A stretch of 64,000 bases of DNA from Burkholderia sp. BCC0506 (GCF_902833145.1 NZ_CADFEN010000006.1:186001-250000), one strand, 5' to 3'; shown: positions 48,537-57,899, numbered from the stretch's first letter. The notes: a model not told the origin generated them from the sequence alone. Made by a program: numbers and translations.

Positions 48537-49454
48537 TCAGGTCGCGCCGCCCAGTGCGCGCGGCTCCATGAATGTGTGCCGGAAATAGTCGCGCACCGCG
48601 TGCATCGCGGGACTCAGCTCGATGTTCTTGCGCCACGCGAGGCCGACGCTCATCGGCGGCACCGGGTCGCGCAGCACGATCGTCTCGATGCGCCGCCCTT
48701 CGAGCGACCACGGGCGATACACCATGTCGGACAGGATCGCGACACCGCTGCCGTTCGCGACCATGCTGCGCACCGCCTCGACCGACGAGGTGCGCAGGAT
48801 CACGTTCGGCCGGTACGGCGTCTCGTTCCAGTAACGCAGCGCGGTCTGCCCGGCCTCGTCCACCGTCAGCATCACGAACGGCTCGTGCGCGACCTCCGCG
48901 AACGTGACGCTCTCGCGCCGCAGCAGCGGATGATGCGCGCCGACCCACAGCCTGCGCACCGAATGGATCACCGGCTCCAGCACGAGCTCCGGATTCGACA
49001 CGTTCGACGTGAGCAGCACGGCCATGTCGTAGCGGCCCGCGATCAGCCCTTCCTCGATCGACTCGCGGTTCAGCTCGTGCAGGTGGATCGTCAGGCGCGG
49101 ATAGAGCGTATTGAGCCGCAGCACGTGATGCGGCAGGAAGTAGCCGAGCACCGTGTAGCTCGCGGCGATCGCGAGCGTGCCGGTCAGCGTGCTTTCGAGA
49201 TTCGGGATCCGCATCGCCTCGTCGACCGACGACAGGATCGTGTACGCGTGATTGAGAAAACGCCGCCCGGTATCGGTCAGCGTCACGCCCGCCGACGTGC
49301 GCACGAACAGCTGCGTGCCGAGACTGTCCTCCAGTTCCTTGATCGCGCTCGTCACGGCCGACTGCGAGATGGTGAGCTGGATCGCGGCCTGCGAGATCTG
49401 TCCGAGCTCGGCGGTCGCGACGAAGTACTTGAGCTGTCTGAGCGTCAGGGCCAT
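48537..49454 (-). CDS. LysR-type transcriptional regulator
   Basis: This 305-aa protein has an N-terminal winged helix-turn-helix (LRQLKYFVATAELGQISQAA and QSAVTSAIKELEDSLGTQLF, residues about 5-47). A substrate-binding domain of the periplasmic-binding-protein fold (residues about 90-300) follows, with MAVLLTSNVSNPELVLEP and ANGSGVAILSDMV. It is divergent from pxpA across 259 bp holding a perfect dyad, so it most likely controls the pxp/biotin-carboxylase operon and itself. The effector is unknown. 5-Oxoproline or a related amide is a guess from the neighbouring genes. Confidence 0.9.
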   Translation of the reverse strand: MALTLRQLKYFVATAELGQISQAAIQLTISQSAVTSAIKELEDSLGTQLFVRTSAGVTLTDTGRRFLNHAYTILSSVDEAMRIPNLESTLTGTLAIAASYTVLGYFLPHHVLRLNTLYPRLTIHLHELNRESIEEGLIAGRYDMAVLLTSNVSNPELVLEPVIHSVRRLWVGAHHPLLRRESVTFAEVAHEPFVMLTVDEAGQTALRYWNETPYRPNVILRTSSVEAVRSMVANGSGVAILSDMVYRPWSLEGRRIETIVLRDPVPPMSVGLAWRKNIELSPAMHAVRDYFRHTFMEPRALGGAT

Positions 49455-49606
49455 GCGCGGTGGAAAACTGATGGGGGCATGGCAACCATCATATCAACCG
49501 TCCGTTTCGCGGCAATCCGGGCCCGCCCGACCCGCGCGCATCCGCCTGCCGCGGCGCCGGGCGGCCGCTTCCGGCGATATCTGAAAAATCGATACGCTCG
49601 CATATA

Positions 49607-49622
49607 AAAATAGAACTATTTT
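49607..49622. promoter_or_regulatory. Candidate LysR operator (AAAATAG-AA-CTATTTT dyad)
   Basis: This perfect 7-bp inverted repeat is separated by 2 bp in an AT-rich patch between the LysR gene and pxpA, about 92 bp before pxpA. LysR regulators typically bind AT-rich interrupted dyads in such divergent regions. A second partial repeat (ATATCTGAAAAATCGATACG, from 49577) lies just upstream. The role is inferred from position and symmetry. Confidence 0.55.
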
Positions 49623-49713
49623 GACGCACCCCGCACGGCTAACCTGCGTTCAGCACGGTGTCGACACGCGCTGCGGCGCACGCGAAACCGGAGAACCTGG
49701 AGGAACGAACCGT

Positions 49714-50496
49714 ATGAGGAAGCACAGTGTCGACCTGAATTCGGACATGGGCGAAGGCTTCGGCCCGTGGACGATCGGCGACGGCGTCGACGAGCAGATC
49801 ATGCCGCTCATCAGCTCGGCGAACATCGCCACCGGTTTTCATGCCGGCGACCCGAACATCATGGCGCGCACGGTGCAGCTCGCGCGCGACGCCGGCGTCG
49901 GGATCGGCGCGCATCCGGGCTTTCGCGATCTGGCAGGCTTCGGTCGCCGCACGATCACCGAAACGCCGCAGGCGCTCGTCCACGACATCCTGTATCAGCT
50001 CGGCGCGCTGCGCGAGTTCGCGCGGCTCAACGGCGTGAGCCTGCAGCACGTCAAGCCGCACGGCGCGCTCTACATGCACGCGGCGGCCAACGAGGCGTTC
50101 TCGCGGCTGCTGATCGAGACGCTGCAGCGCGTCGATCCCGGCCTGTGGCTGTACTGCATGGAAGCGTCGGTCACGTATCGCGTGGCGAGGGAGTACGAAC
50201 AGCCGGTGATCCGCGAGTTCTACGCCGATCGCGACTACGACCGCAGCGGCTCCATCGTGTTCACGCGCCGCGTCGGGCGCCTCGACCCGCAGCAGGTGGC
50301 CGACAAGGTGCTGCGTGCGTGCATCGACGGCAAGGTGCGCACGATCGACGGCGACGACATCGACATCGATTTCGATTCGGTCTGCATCCACAGCGACACG
50401 CCCGGCGCGCTCGAACTCGTGCGCGAAACGCGCGACGCGCTGGTCCGCGAAGGCATCCGGACCGCCGGCCCGCAACCGCTCGCCGCTCATCACTGA
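49714..50496 (+). CDS. pxpA: 5-oxoprolinase subunit A (LamB/YcsF family)
   Basis: This 260-aa protein starts at the ATG at 49714 behind CTGGAGGAA. Its N-terminus [19 protein letters not shown] is the family hallmark, followed by [33 protein letters not shown] and [15 protein letters not shown]. PxpA works with PxpB and PxpC in ATP-dependent cleavage of 5-oxoproline to glutamate. It opens an operon of five genes plus a permease. An in-frame start at 49621 would add a low-quality leader and is rejected. Confidence 0.92.
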   Translation: MRKHSVDLNSDMGEGFGPWTIGDGVDEQIMPLISSANIATGFHAGDPNIMARTVQLARDAGVGIGAHPGFRDLAGFGRRTITETPQALVHDILYQLGALREFARLNGVSLQHVKPHGALYMHAAANEAFSRLLIETLQRVDPGLWLYCMEASVTYRVAREYEQPVIREFYADRDYDRSGSIVFTRRVGRLDPQQVADKVLRACIDGKVRTIDGDDIDIDFDSVCIHSDTPGALELVRETRDALVREGIRTAGPQPLAAHH

Positions 50497-50518
50497 ACCC
50501 GATTCAAGGAGACGCAAG

Positions 50519-50761
50519 ATGGCATTGCACGACATCGTCAGCCCGCTGCCGGGCACGTTCTACCGACGCCCGTCGCCCGAGGCGGACTACTACGTCGCGG
50601 TGAATGCGACGGTCGCGGCCGGCGCGGTGGTCGGCCTCGTCGAAGTGATGAAGCAGTTCACCGAGATCGAAGCCGATGCGGCGGGCTGCGTCGTCGAGCT
50701 GCTCGTCGACGATGGCGAGCCGGTCGACGCCGGCCAGGTGCTGATGCGGATCGAGGGGTGA
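50519..50761 (+). CDS. Small biotin carboxyl-carrier protein (AccB-like)
   Basis: This 80-aa protein is just the biotinyl domain: SPLPGTFYRRPSPEADYYVA, then the biotin-attachment site EVMKQFTEIEAD with the acceptor lysine (about residue 45), then DGEPVDAGQVLMRIEG. The canonical motif is AMKM, and the V-M-K-Q variant is found in this class of stand-alone carrier next to pxp genes. It must be biotinylated by BirA. It sits between pxpA and a biotin carboxylase (4-bp gap), implying a biotin-dependent carboxylation linked to the 5-oxoprolinase genes. Confidence 0.85.
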   Translation: MALHDIVSPLPGTFYRRPSPEADYYVAVNATVAAGAVVGLVEVMKQFTEIEADAAGCVVELLVDDGEPVDAGQVLMRIEG

Positions 50762-50765
50762 TGCG

Positions 50766-52223
50766 ATGAAGCCGGCAAACGCCCCCGACACCTTCTATCG
50801 ACCGTCGCGGATCAAGACCGTGCTGGTCGCGAACCGCGGCGAAATCGCGGTGCGCGTGATCCGCGCGGCACGCGAGCTCGGCATGCGCGCGGTCGCCGTC
50901 GTCAGCGACGCGGACCGCGACAGCCTCGCCGCGCGCATGGCCGACGAAGCGATCCACATCGGGTCGTCGCATGCGGCGAAGAGTTATCTGAATCCGGCCG
51001 CGATCCTCGACGCCGCGCGGCAATGCGGCGCGGACGCGATCCATCCGGGCTACGGCTTCCTGTCCGAGAACGCGGCGTTCGCCGCGCAGGTCGAGGCGGC
51101 CGGGCTGATCTTCGTCGGCCCGGACGCGCACATAATCGCGACGATGGGCGACAAGGCCCGCGCACGCGAAACCGCGCGGCGTGCCAATGTGCCGACCGTG
51201 CCCGGCAGCGACGGTGTCGTGCAGTCGCTCGACGAGGCGCGGGAAGTCGCCGCGCGCATCGGCTATCCGATCATGATCAAGGCGGCCGCGGGCGGCGGCG
51301 GGCGCGGCATCCGCGTCGCGCACGACGCCGCGCAGCTCGACGCCGAACTGCCGCTCGCGCAGCGCGAGGCGCAGGCCGCGTTCGGCGACGGCGGCGTCTA
51401 TCTCGAACGCTTCATCGCGCGGGCGCGGCACATCGAGGTGCAGGTGCTCGGCGACGGCCGCGACGTCGTCCACCTGTTCGAGCGCGAATGCTCGCTGCAG
51501 CGGCGCCGCCAGAAGATCCTCGAGGAAGCGCCGTCGCCGTCGCTCACGCCGGCGCAGCGCGACGCGCTGTGCGCGTCGGCCACGCGGCTCGCGCGCGAGG
51601 TCGGCTACCGCAGCGCGGGCACGCTCGAATACCTGTTCGACGATGCGCGCGGCGAGTTCTACTTCATCGAGATGAACACGCGCATCCAGGTCGAGCATCC
51701 GGTGACCGAGGCGATCACCGGCATCGATCTCGTGCGCGAAACGCTGCGCATCGCCGACGGCGAGCCGCTGCGATTCGCGCAGGCCGACATCGCGATGCGC
51801 GGCGCCGCGCTCGAATGCCGGATCAACGCGGAAGATCCGCTGCAGGATTTCCGCCCGAATCCGGGCCGGATCGACACACTGGTGTGGCCGACCGGCCCCG
51901 GCGTGCGCGTCGATTCGCTGCTCTACCCGGGCTACGTCGTGCCGCCGTTCTACGATTCGCTGCTCGCGAAACTGATCGTGCACGACGAGAGCCGCGCGGC
52001 CGCATTGCGGCGTCTGTCTCGCGCGCTCGGCGAGCTGCAGGTCGGCGGCCTGAAGACCACCGCGCCGCTGCACGTCGCGCTGCTCGCGGACGACGACGTG
52101 CGCGCGGGCCGCTATCACACGAATTTTCTCGAAGCGTGGATGCCGTCATGGCGCGAGGCCGCGACGGCCGCCGCCCGGCAGCACGAAACCGCGGACGCCG
52201 CGCGCGTCGGGGAGGCCCTGTGA
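50766..52223 (+). CDS. Biotin carboxylase (AccC-like)
   Basis: This 485-aa protein has the biotin-carboxylase N-domain (VLVANRGEIAVRVIRAAREL), the ATP-grasp loop PIMIKAAAGGGGRGIRVAHD, CSLQRRRQKILEEAPSPSLT and the catalytic block YFIEMNTRIQVEHPVTEAIT. The C-terminal domain is NAEDPLQDFRPNPGRIDTLV. It charges the carrier protein just upstream using ATP and bicarbonate. No carboxyltransferase gene lies in the operon, so the acceptor is unclear. It is a second copy relative to the housekeeping acetyl-CoA carboxylase, which lies elsewhere (inference). The stop overlaps pxpB by 4 bp. Confidence 0.93.
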   Translation: MKPANAPDTFYRPSRIKTVLVANRGEIAVRVIRAARELGMRAVAVVSDADRDSLAARMADEAIHIGSSHAAKSYLNPAAILDAARQCGADAIHPGYGFLSENAAFAAQVEAAGLIFVGPDAHIIATMGDKARARETARRANVPTVPGSDGVVQSLDEAREVAARIGYPIMIKAAAGGGGRGIRVAHDAAQLDAELPLAQREAQAAFGDGGVYLERFIARARHIEVQVLGDGRDVVHLFERECSLQRRRQKILEEAPSPSLTPAQRDALCASATRLAREVGYRSAGTLEYLFDDARGEFYFIEMNTRIQVEHPVTEAITGIDLVRETLRIADGEPLRFAQADIAMRGAALECRINAEDPLQDFRPNPGRIDTLVWPTGPGVRVDSLLYPGYVVPPFYDSLLAKLIVHDESRAAALRRLSRALGELQVGGLKTTAPLHVALLADDDVRAGRYHTNFLEAWMPSWREAATAAARQHETADAARVGEAL

Positions 52224-53095
52224 CGACCCGTTATACGTTCGGCGGCGACGAGTTCGTGTTCGTCGAGATCAGCGAGGCGATGTCGCTCGACGCCTTCTTC
52301 AAGGGCACGGCGATCACGCGCGAACTGCAGCGGCGCGCGGTGCCGGGCATCACCGAGATCTGTCCGGCGAACGCGTCCTACCAGGTGCGCTACGACCCGG
52401 ACGTGATCGAGCCCGACACGCTCGTCACGCTGCTCAAGGCAATCGAGGCCAAGGTCGGCGACGCGCCGCTCGAACTCGATACCCGCATCGTCGAGGTGCC
52501 GGTGCTGTACAACGACCCGTGGACGCACGAGACGCTGATGCGGTTTCGCGAGCGTCACCAGGACCCGTCGTCGACCGACCTCGAATATGCGGCGCGGATC
52601 AACGGCAAGCGCGACGTCGACGACTTCATCGCCGCGCACTCGGGCTCGCCGTGGTTCGTGTCGATGGTCGGCTTCGTCGCCGGCCTGCCGTTCATGTACC
52701 AGATGGTCGAGCGCGAACGGCAGCTCGAAGTACCGAAATACCTGCGGCCGCGCACCGACACGCCGAAGCTGACGGTCGGCCACGGCGGCTGCTTCGGTTG
52801 CATCTACTCGGTGCGCGGCGCGGGCGGCTACCAGATGTTCGGCGTGACGCCGGCGCCGATCTTCGATCCCGCGCAGCGGCTCGACTACCTGCGCGATTTC
52901 ATGGTGTTCTTCCGGCCCGGCGACATCGTGAAGTTCCAGCCGATCGATCGCGACGCCTATGACGCCGCGGTGGCGGCCGTCGAAGCGGGTACCTTCTCGC
53001 TGCGCGTGCGCCCCGTGAAATTCTCGCTCGACGCGTTCCGGCGCGATCCCGATGCGGTCAACCGTTCTCTCGTCGAGGTGCTGCATGCCCGCTGA
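52220..53095 (+). CDS. pxpB: 5-oxoprolinase subunit B (allophanate-hydrolase-1/KipI-like)
   Basis: This 291-aa protein starts with GTG at 52220 (GTGA overlap with the carboxylase stop). It has the family blocks ITEICPANASYQVRYDPDVI, VPVLYNDPWTHETLMRF, a SPWFVSMVGFVAGLPFM core and MFGVTPAPIFDPAQRLDYL. It is longer than E. coli PxpB (about 218 aa), with an N-terminal extension similar to homologues from soil bacteria. It pairs with PxpC, and its 3' end overlaps pxpC by 11 bp. It acts in the cytosol. Confidence 0.9.
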   Translation: MTTRYTFGGDEFVFVEISEAMSLDAFFKGTAITRELQRRAVPGITEICPANASYQVRYDPDVIEPDTLVTLLKAIEAKVGDAPLELDTRIVEVPVLYNDPWTHETLMRFRERHQDPSSTDLEYAARINGKRDVDDFIAAHSGSPWFVSMVGFVAGLPFMYQMVERERQLEVPKYLRPRTDTPKLTVGHGGCFGCIYSVRGAGGYQMFGVTPAPIFDPAQRLDYLRDFMVFFRPGDIVKFQPIDRDAYDAAVAAVEAGTFSLRVRPVKFSLDAFRRDPDAVNRSLVEVLHAR

Positions 53096-54080
53096 CGCGC
53101 ACAACCTGATCGAGGTCGTGAAACCCGGCCTCGCGACGTCGGTCCAGGATACGGGCCGGCAAGGCTACTACCACGTCGGCATCCCGCCGTCGGGCTCGCT
53201 CGACCAGTACGCGTCGCGCGCGGCGAACCTGCTGGTCGGCAATCCGGAACAGGCGGCCGTGCTCGAATGCACGCTGCTCGGCCCGGAACTGCTGTTCCAT
53301 GCGGACGCGCTGGTCGCCGTCACGGGCGCCGAGATGACCCCGAAGATCGACGGCGTCGGGCAGCGCTGCAACGTCGCGCTGTGGATTCGCGCGGGCAGCG
53401 TGCTGTCGTTCGCCTACGTGAAGGGCGGCGCCCGCGCGTACCTGGCCGTCGCGGGTGGCATCGACGTGCCGGTCGTGCTCGGCAGCCGCTCGACCTACAC
53501 GCTCGGCGCGATCGGCGGCCACGCGGGCCGGCGCCTGCAGAAAGGCGACCGTTTGCCGATCGGCGCGGCGCGCGGCACGCTTCGCGAAGGGCGCGAACTG
53601 CCGGCGTCGGTCAGCCGGCCGCTGGACAGCCAAGTCGAACTGCGCGTGCTGCCGGGGCTGTACCACTACCGGCTCACCGACGCGTCGGCGCACACGTTCT
53701 TCGATGACGAATGGACGGTCGCGCCCGAGGCGGACCGCATCGGCTACCGCTACAAGAACGGCCGGCCGCTGCAGTTCCGGCCGCGCGAGCAGCCGTTCGG
53801 CGCCGGGGCCGATCCGTCGAACATCGTCGACGCGTGCTATCCGATCGGATCGATCCAGGTGCCGGCCGGGGTCGAGCCGATCATCCTGCATCGCGATGCG
53901 GTGTCGGGCGGCGGCTACGCGACGATCGGCACGGTCATCAGCGCCGACATGGACCTGATCGGCCAGATGCAGCCGAACCATCGCGCGCGCTTCGTGCGCG
54001 TGACGATGGCCGACGCGCTCGCCGCGCGCCGCGAGTATCAGCGGCGCCTCGCGCTGCTGCGCGCCGTACTGAAGGACTGA
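53085..54080 (+). CDS. pxpC: 5-oxoprolinase subunit C (allophanate-hydrolase-2-like)
   Basis: This 331-aa protein starts at the ATG at 53085 (MPADAHNLIEVVKPGLATSV). Its family markers are VQDTGRQGYYHVGIPPSGSL, LLVGNPEQAAVLECTLLGPE, YLAVAGGIDVPVVLGSRSTY and ASNIVD-like DPSNIVDACYPIGSIQVP. With PxpB it forms the carboxylase-like part of the three-subunit 5-oxoprolinase. An in-frame codon at 53052 overlaps pxpB more deeply and has no family support. Length is normal. Confidence 0.92.
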   Translation: MPADAHNLIEVVKPGLATSVQDTGRQGYYHVGIPPSGSLDQYASRAANLLVGNPEQAAVLECTLLGPELLFHADALVAVTGAEMTPKIDGVGQRCNVALWIRAGSVLSFAYVKGGARAYLAVAGGIDVPVVLGSRSTYTLGAIGGHAGRRLQKGDRLPIGAARGTLREGRELPASVSRPLDSQVELRVLPGLYHYRLTDASAHTFFDDEWTVAPEADRIGYRYKNGRPLQFRPREQPFGAGADPSNIVDACYPIGSIQVPAGVEPIILHRDAVSGGGYATIGTVISADMDLIGQMQPNHRARFVRVTMADALAARREYQRRLALLRAVLKD

Positions 54081-54301
54081 GCGCCACGCGCCCGGCCGCC
54101 GCGCCGGGCGCCGTGCGCCGCCCTCCGCTTTCATCCTTCGCTTCCGTTTCCCGTCCGTGCGGCCGCGCGCGGCACGGCGGGGACGCTTGCGCGCCGTTTT
54201 CGCCGGACCGGTTGCCCGCCCCGACGTCGGGGCAACCCCGCGGATCGCATGTGCCGCGGCCCAGACGTCGTCCGCTGTTTTGCTCATCGAGGAGCACGCT
54301 C

Positions 54302-55657
54302 ATGGCCAACCTGGCTCAGGCCCGCACCGACGAGGATCTCGACCTGTCGACGCTCGCCATTCCCGATCACGCACGCATGCCGCCCTTTTCGCTGACGATG
54401 GCGTGGTGGGCCGTCTGCAGCGCGGTGTTCTATATCGTCGTCGGCGCGACGCTCGCACTCACCTACGGCGCGCGCAACGCGCTGATCGGGATGGCACTGT
54501 CGGTCGTCTCGTACGGCATCGTCAATTCGATCATCAGCCGCTACGCGATCCGTACCGGCCTGTCGGTCGCGCTGTTCTCGCGCGTGCTGTTCGGCAGCGC
54601 GGGCGCGGCGCTCGCGACGCTGATCTTCTTCGCGACGGCGATCTACTACGCGGTGTTCGAGGGCTCGGTGATCGCGGTCGCCGCGCATCACCAGTTTCCG
54701 GCGCTCGACTACAAGTGGGCCGCGCTGATCGTCGTCTGCTACAGCGTGCCGCTCGTGTTCGGCAGCGTGCAGCACTGGCTCGACAAGTTCAACGGCGTGC
54801 TGCTGCCGTTCTACCTGTTCGGGTTGCTCGCGGCGGTCGGGCTCGCGACGGCCGAGTACGGCTATCACGCCGAGTGGCTCGATTTGGGGCCGGCGGGCGG
54901 CGCCCCGGCCGGCGGCTGGTGGCAGTGCTTCGTCTACTACATGGGCGTATGGGTGCTGATGATGTTCACGTTCGACTACGCGCGCTTCGGCCGCAAGGCC
55001 GACGCCCGCTATCACGGCCGCTTCAACTTCGGGATGCCGTTCTACCTCGTCACGTTCCTCGTCAACGGCGCGGCCGGCATCTATCTCGTCAGCACGATTC
55101 CCGGGCTCGGCACGCTGTCGGAAGTGTCGGTCGTGCTCGCGCTGCTGAAGCTGATGGGCGTGTGGGGGCTGCTGTTCGTGTGGGTCACGCAGTCGCGCAT
55201 CAATACCGCGAACTACTACCTCGCGACCGTCAACATGCAGGCGTTCTTCCAGAAGGTCGCGGGGCTGCGCGCGCCGAAATTCGTGTGGGCGGTCGTGGTC
55301 GGCGCGGTCGTCTATGCGCTGATGATGGCCGACATCTTCTCGCGGATTCTGCAAGCGCTCGCGTACCAGGGCATCTTCGTCGTCGCGTGGGTCGGCGTCG
55401 CGCTCGCGCACATCCTGTCGGCGCGCTACGGGCAGCTCGTCGGCGACGACGTCGAATGCCGCGACGCGCACGTGCCGGTGTTCAATCCGGGCGGCCTGAC
55501 CGCGTGGTTCGCGGGCGCGTTCGCGGGGCTCGCGCTGAACCAGGCGACCGGGTTCGCCGCGTCGCTGTCGGCGCCGGCCACCTTCGTCGTGTCGTGGCTC
55601 GTCTATCGCGCGCTGCTCGGCACCGCGAAGCGGACCTGGTTCGTGCGCAACACGTGA
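54302..55657 (+). CDS. NCS1-type (cytosine/purine permease-like) transporter
   Basis: This 451-aa membrane protein has about 12 hydrophobic helices. Examples are MAWWAVCSAVFYIVVGATLA, GAAGIYLVSTIPGLG and LKLMGVWGLLFVWVTQ. The core FTFDYARFGRKADARYHGRF resembles the cytoplasmic loop of the NCS1/CodB permeases. It begins 221 bp after pxpC on the same strand behind CGAGGAG and probably imports the substrate of the pxp operon, such as 5-oxoproline or an amide. The stop is 24 bp from the end of the convergent next gene. Confidence 0.82.
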   Translation: MANLAQARTDEDLDLSTLAIPDHARMPPFSLTMAWWAVCSAVFYIVVGATLALTYGARNALIGMALSVVSYGIVNSIISRYAIRTGLSVALFSRVLFGSAGAALATLIFFATAIYYAVFEGSVIAVAAHHQFPALDYKWAALIVVCYSVPLVFGSVQHWLDKFNGVLLPFYLFGLLAAVGLATAEYGYHAEWLDLGPAGGAPAGGWWQCFVYYMGVWVLMMFTFDYARFGRKADARYHGRFNFGMPFYLVTFLVNGAAGIYLVSTIPGLGTLSEVSVVLALLKLMGVWGLLFVWVTQSRINTANYYLATVNMQAFFQKVAGLRAPKFVWAVVVGAVVYALMMADIFSRILQALAYQGIFVVAWVGVALAHILSARYGQLVGDDVECRDAHVPVFNPGGLTAWFAGAFAGLALNQATGFAASLSAPATFVVSWLVYRALLGTAKRTWFVRNT

Positions 55658-55681
55658 CGCGCCGCGGCTCGGGCGCCGGCC

Positions 55682-56761
55682 CTAGCCGATCGTCTGCACC
55701 GGATGGCCCTGCGCGTCGCGGATCACCGTCGGCTCGACCCGCCAGCGCACGCCGTCGAGCCCGTCGATCGCATACTCGCCGGCGCGCGGCTTCAGCGTGC
55801 GCGCCAGCGCCTGCACCGTCGCGTCGGAGAGCCGCAGCGTCAGCGTGCCGTCTTCGTCGCTCACGCCGTTCGCGTCGCCGCGCACGAACCGCACCGCGCC
55901 GTCGTGACCGACGAGGCGAAACGGCCGGTCGAACGGCAGCCGCAGCGGCAGTAGCGTGACGAGTTCGTCGACCTGCCGCGCGCCGACGGTGATCTCGATC
56001 ACCGGCGCGCGCAGCAGCCGCTTGCGGGTGCCCCAGCCGAGCACGTCGGTGAACAGGTAACCGCTCGCCGAGCCGTCGCGCTGCGTGCCCGCGTCGACCT
56101 GCTCGCGCACGTCCGCGCGTTCGAGCAGCGACGCGCGGCCGAGATCGGTCACCCACAGCGGCATGTGCGGCAGCAGCGTGTCGAGCAGCGCCCGCGTGCG
56201 CCAGCGCTTCGCGGCGCGTTCCTCGTCGAGCGTCAGCCCGACGACCTGCAGGAACGCGAGACGGCCGTGCGGCGTGTCGATCGCCGGCAACTCCGGATCG
56301 AACGCGAAGCCCATCGAGCAGAGCGCCGTATCGGTATCGAGCGCGATCGGGCCGTTGGCCGTCATCCAGTGGCCGTCGTCGAACGCGTTGCCGCTCTGGA
56401 ACACGTAGCGCGCGAGATTCTGCAGGAAGCTGAAGACCCAGCGCGGCGGCTCGTCGTCGCCAGCCACGCACGCGACGCGCATCGTCAGCTCGAAGCCGAA
56501 GCCGCTGACGGCCGGATCGTCCGACTCCTTCGCATACAGCTCGCTCAGCCCGTACGTGACGAAATGCCAGTGCGGCACGGGTGCCGCGCGCCGCCACACG
56601 CTGATCCCGTCGAGCGGATCGGGGCCGCCGAGCCGCCACTTGACCAACGTGCCGTAGTGCTTCGGCTCCTGGCCCGGATAAAGGCGCGCGAGCGCGGCGT
56701 CGATCGCGTCCCAGCCGGGCGCGGCATCGTCGTCCGCGCCGTCGTGCGTGGCGTCCGTCAT
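55682..56761 (-). CDS. Suppressor-of-fused domain protein
   Basis: This 359-aa protein starts at the ATG at 56761 (MTDATHDGADDDAAPGWDAI). It contains the SUFU-like domain in residues about 15-200: LYPGQEPKHYGTLVKWRLGG, PVPHWHFVTYGLSELYAKES, SGFGFELTMRV and WVFSFLQNLARYVFQSGNAF. In animals the fold regulates Hedgehog signalling, while bacterial copies are commonly immunity-type or unknown proteins. The C-terminal part (about 240-359) holds RLPFDRPFRLVGHDGAVRFV and a run of beta segments. No toxin gene lies beside it. Whether it is an immunity factor cannot be judged here. Confidence 0.82.
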   Translation of the reverse strand: MTDATHDGADDDAAPGWDAIDAALARLYPGQEPKHYGTLVKWRLGGPDPLDGISVWRRAAPVPHWHFVTYGLSELYAKESDDPAVSGFGFELTMRVACVAGDDEPPRWVFSFLQNLARYVFQSGNAFDDGHWMTANGPIALDTDTALCSMGFAFDPELPAIDTPHGRLAFLQVVGLTLDEERAAKRWRTRALLDTLLPHMPLWVTDLGRASLLERADVREQVDAGTQRDGSASGYLFTDVLGWGTRKRLLRAPVIEITVGARQVDELVTLLPLRLPFDRPFRLVGHDGAVRFVRGDANGVSDEDGTLTLRLSDATVQALARTLKPRAGEYAIDGLDGVRWRVEPTVIRDAQGHPVQTIG

Positions 56762-56822
56762 GTGGCCCGCTCTCCCCGATGATGTCGTGTCGTGTTTGTG
56801 TCGTGCGGTGTCGGAACGTACG

Positions 56823-57548
56823 TCACACGTGCGACGCCGCGCCGTCGAGCGCCGCGCGCACGCGTTCGACGCGCTGCGCGTCGACGGGCGCCAGCACCTC
56901 GCCGCGCGGCCGCACGCCCGAGCCGAAATGCACCGCGCGCACGCCGGTGGCGCGCACGAAATCGCCGACCGCGTCGATCGTGAGCCCGGAGCCTGCCAGC
57001 ACCGTGCAGGTCGTGCCCGCCGACTGCCGCACGAGCCGCGTGATCGTCGCGACCGCATCGAGCACCGACGGATGGCCGCCCGACGTCAGCACGGACGTGA
57101 CGGCCGGCACGCGCAGCAAGGCGTCGAACGCGGCGTTCAGGTCGCGCGCGACGTCGAATGCGCGGTGGAACGTGAGCGCGCGCCCGTCCGCAGCGGCAGC
57201 AATGCGGGCCAGCGCGCCGAGATCGACGTCGCCGTGCGCATCGAGCGCACCAAACACGACGCCGTTCGCGCCGGCCGCGACGGCCGCGCGCACGTCGCGC
57301 TCGATCACGCGCAGGTCGTCGGCGTCATAGACGAACGAGCGGCTGTGCGGACGCACGATCACGTTGACGGGAATCGGCACCGCGGCCACGACGGCCTCGA
57401 TCAGGCCGACGCTCGGCGTCAGCCCGCCTTCGGTGATCGCGGTCACGAGTTCGAGGCGGTCGGCGCCCGCGCGGGCGGCAACCTTCGCATCGCCGACGGT
57501 CGTGGCGATCACTTCGAGGAGAACGGAAGAAGCGGCGTGTCGGTTCAT
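56823..57548 (-). CDS. cutC: CutC family protein
   Basis: This 241-aa TIM-barrel-like protein has the CutC markers LLEVIATTVGDAKVAARAGA, RLELVTAITEGGLTPSVGLI, VNVIVRPHSRSFVYDADDL, GVVFGALDAHGDVD, LTFHRAFDVARDLNAAFDAL and LTSGGHPSVLDAV. It is named for copper homeostasis in E. coli, though the direct role is disputed. Length and motifs are normal. It is on the minus strand, 61 bp from the SUFU gene start, and could be co-transcribed with it. Confidence 0.92.
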   Translation of the reverse strand: MNRHAASSVLLEVIATTVGDAKVAARAGADRLELVTAITEGGLTPSVGLIEAVVAAVPIPVNVIVRPHSRSFVYDADDLRVIERDVRAAVAAGANGVVFGALDAHGDVDLGALARIAAAADGRALTFHRAFDVARDLNAAFDALLRVPAVTSVLTSGGHPSVLDAVATITRLVRQSAGTTCTVLAGSGLTIDAVGDFVRATGVRAVHFGSGVRPRGEVLAPVDAQRVERVRAALDGAASHV

Positions 57549-57644
57549 GGGCGGCCCGCGAATCGTCTGGACAATTCGCGCATCCTAGCCGAGCCGCGTG
57601 ACGGACGCCAGCGTGCCGGCGGCCGCGTATTTCAGCCCAGTACG

Positions 57645-57899
57645 TCAGCCGCGCCGCATGAGCCAGACGCCTGCTTCGGGCACGAAGCGGAACATCCGCG
57701 CGTTGGAGTACGCGCCCTGCTGCTGCATCACGTCGACGATCGCCGGCATGAGCACGAGCATCGCCCAGCCGATCATCCCGAACGCGGCCGTCGCGCCCGC
57801 CTGGCCGACTTTCATGAACGCGGCCATCTGCGCGGCGACCACGCAGAAGCCGGCGACCGAGACCAGCACGATCGCCAGCACGTTGCGCACGACGCTCAC
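57645..57899 (-). CDS. Small two-helix membrane protein
   Basis: This 84-aa protein starts with GTG at 57899, overlapping the stop of the gene upstream on the minus strand by 4 bp. It has two hydrophobic helices (VLAIVLVSVAGFCVVAAQMA and AAFGMIGWAMLVLMPAIV). The C-terminus is short and basic. I do not recognise a family. Coupling to the next gene, another membrane protein, suggests they work together or form one complex. Confidence 0.6.
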   Translation of the reverse strand: MSVVRNVLAIVLVSVAGFCVVAAQMAAFMKVGQAGATAAFGMIGWAMLVLMPAIVDVMQQQGAYSNARMFRFVPEAGVWLMRRG

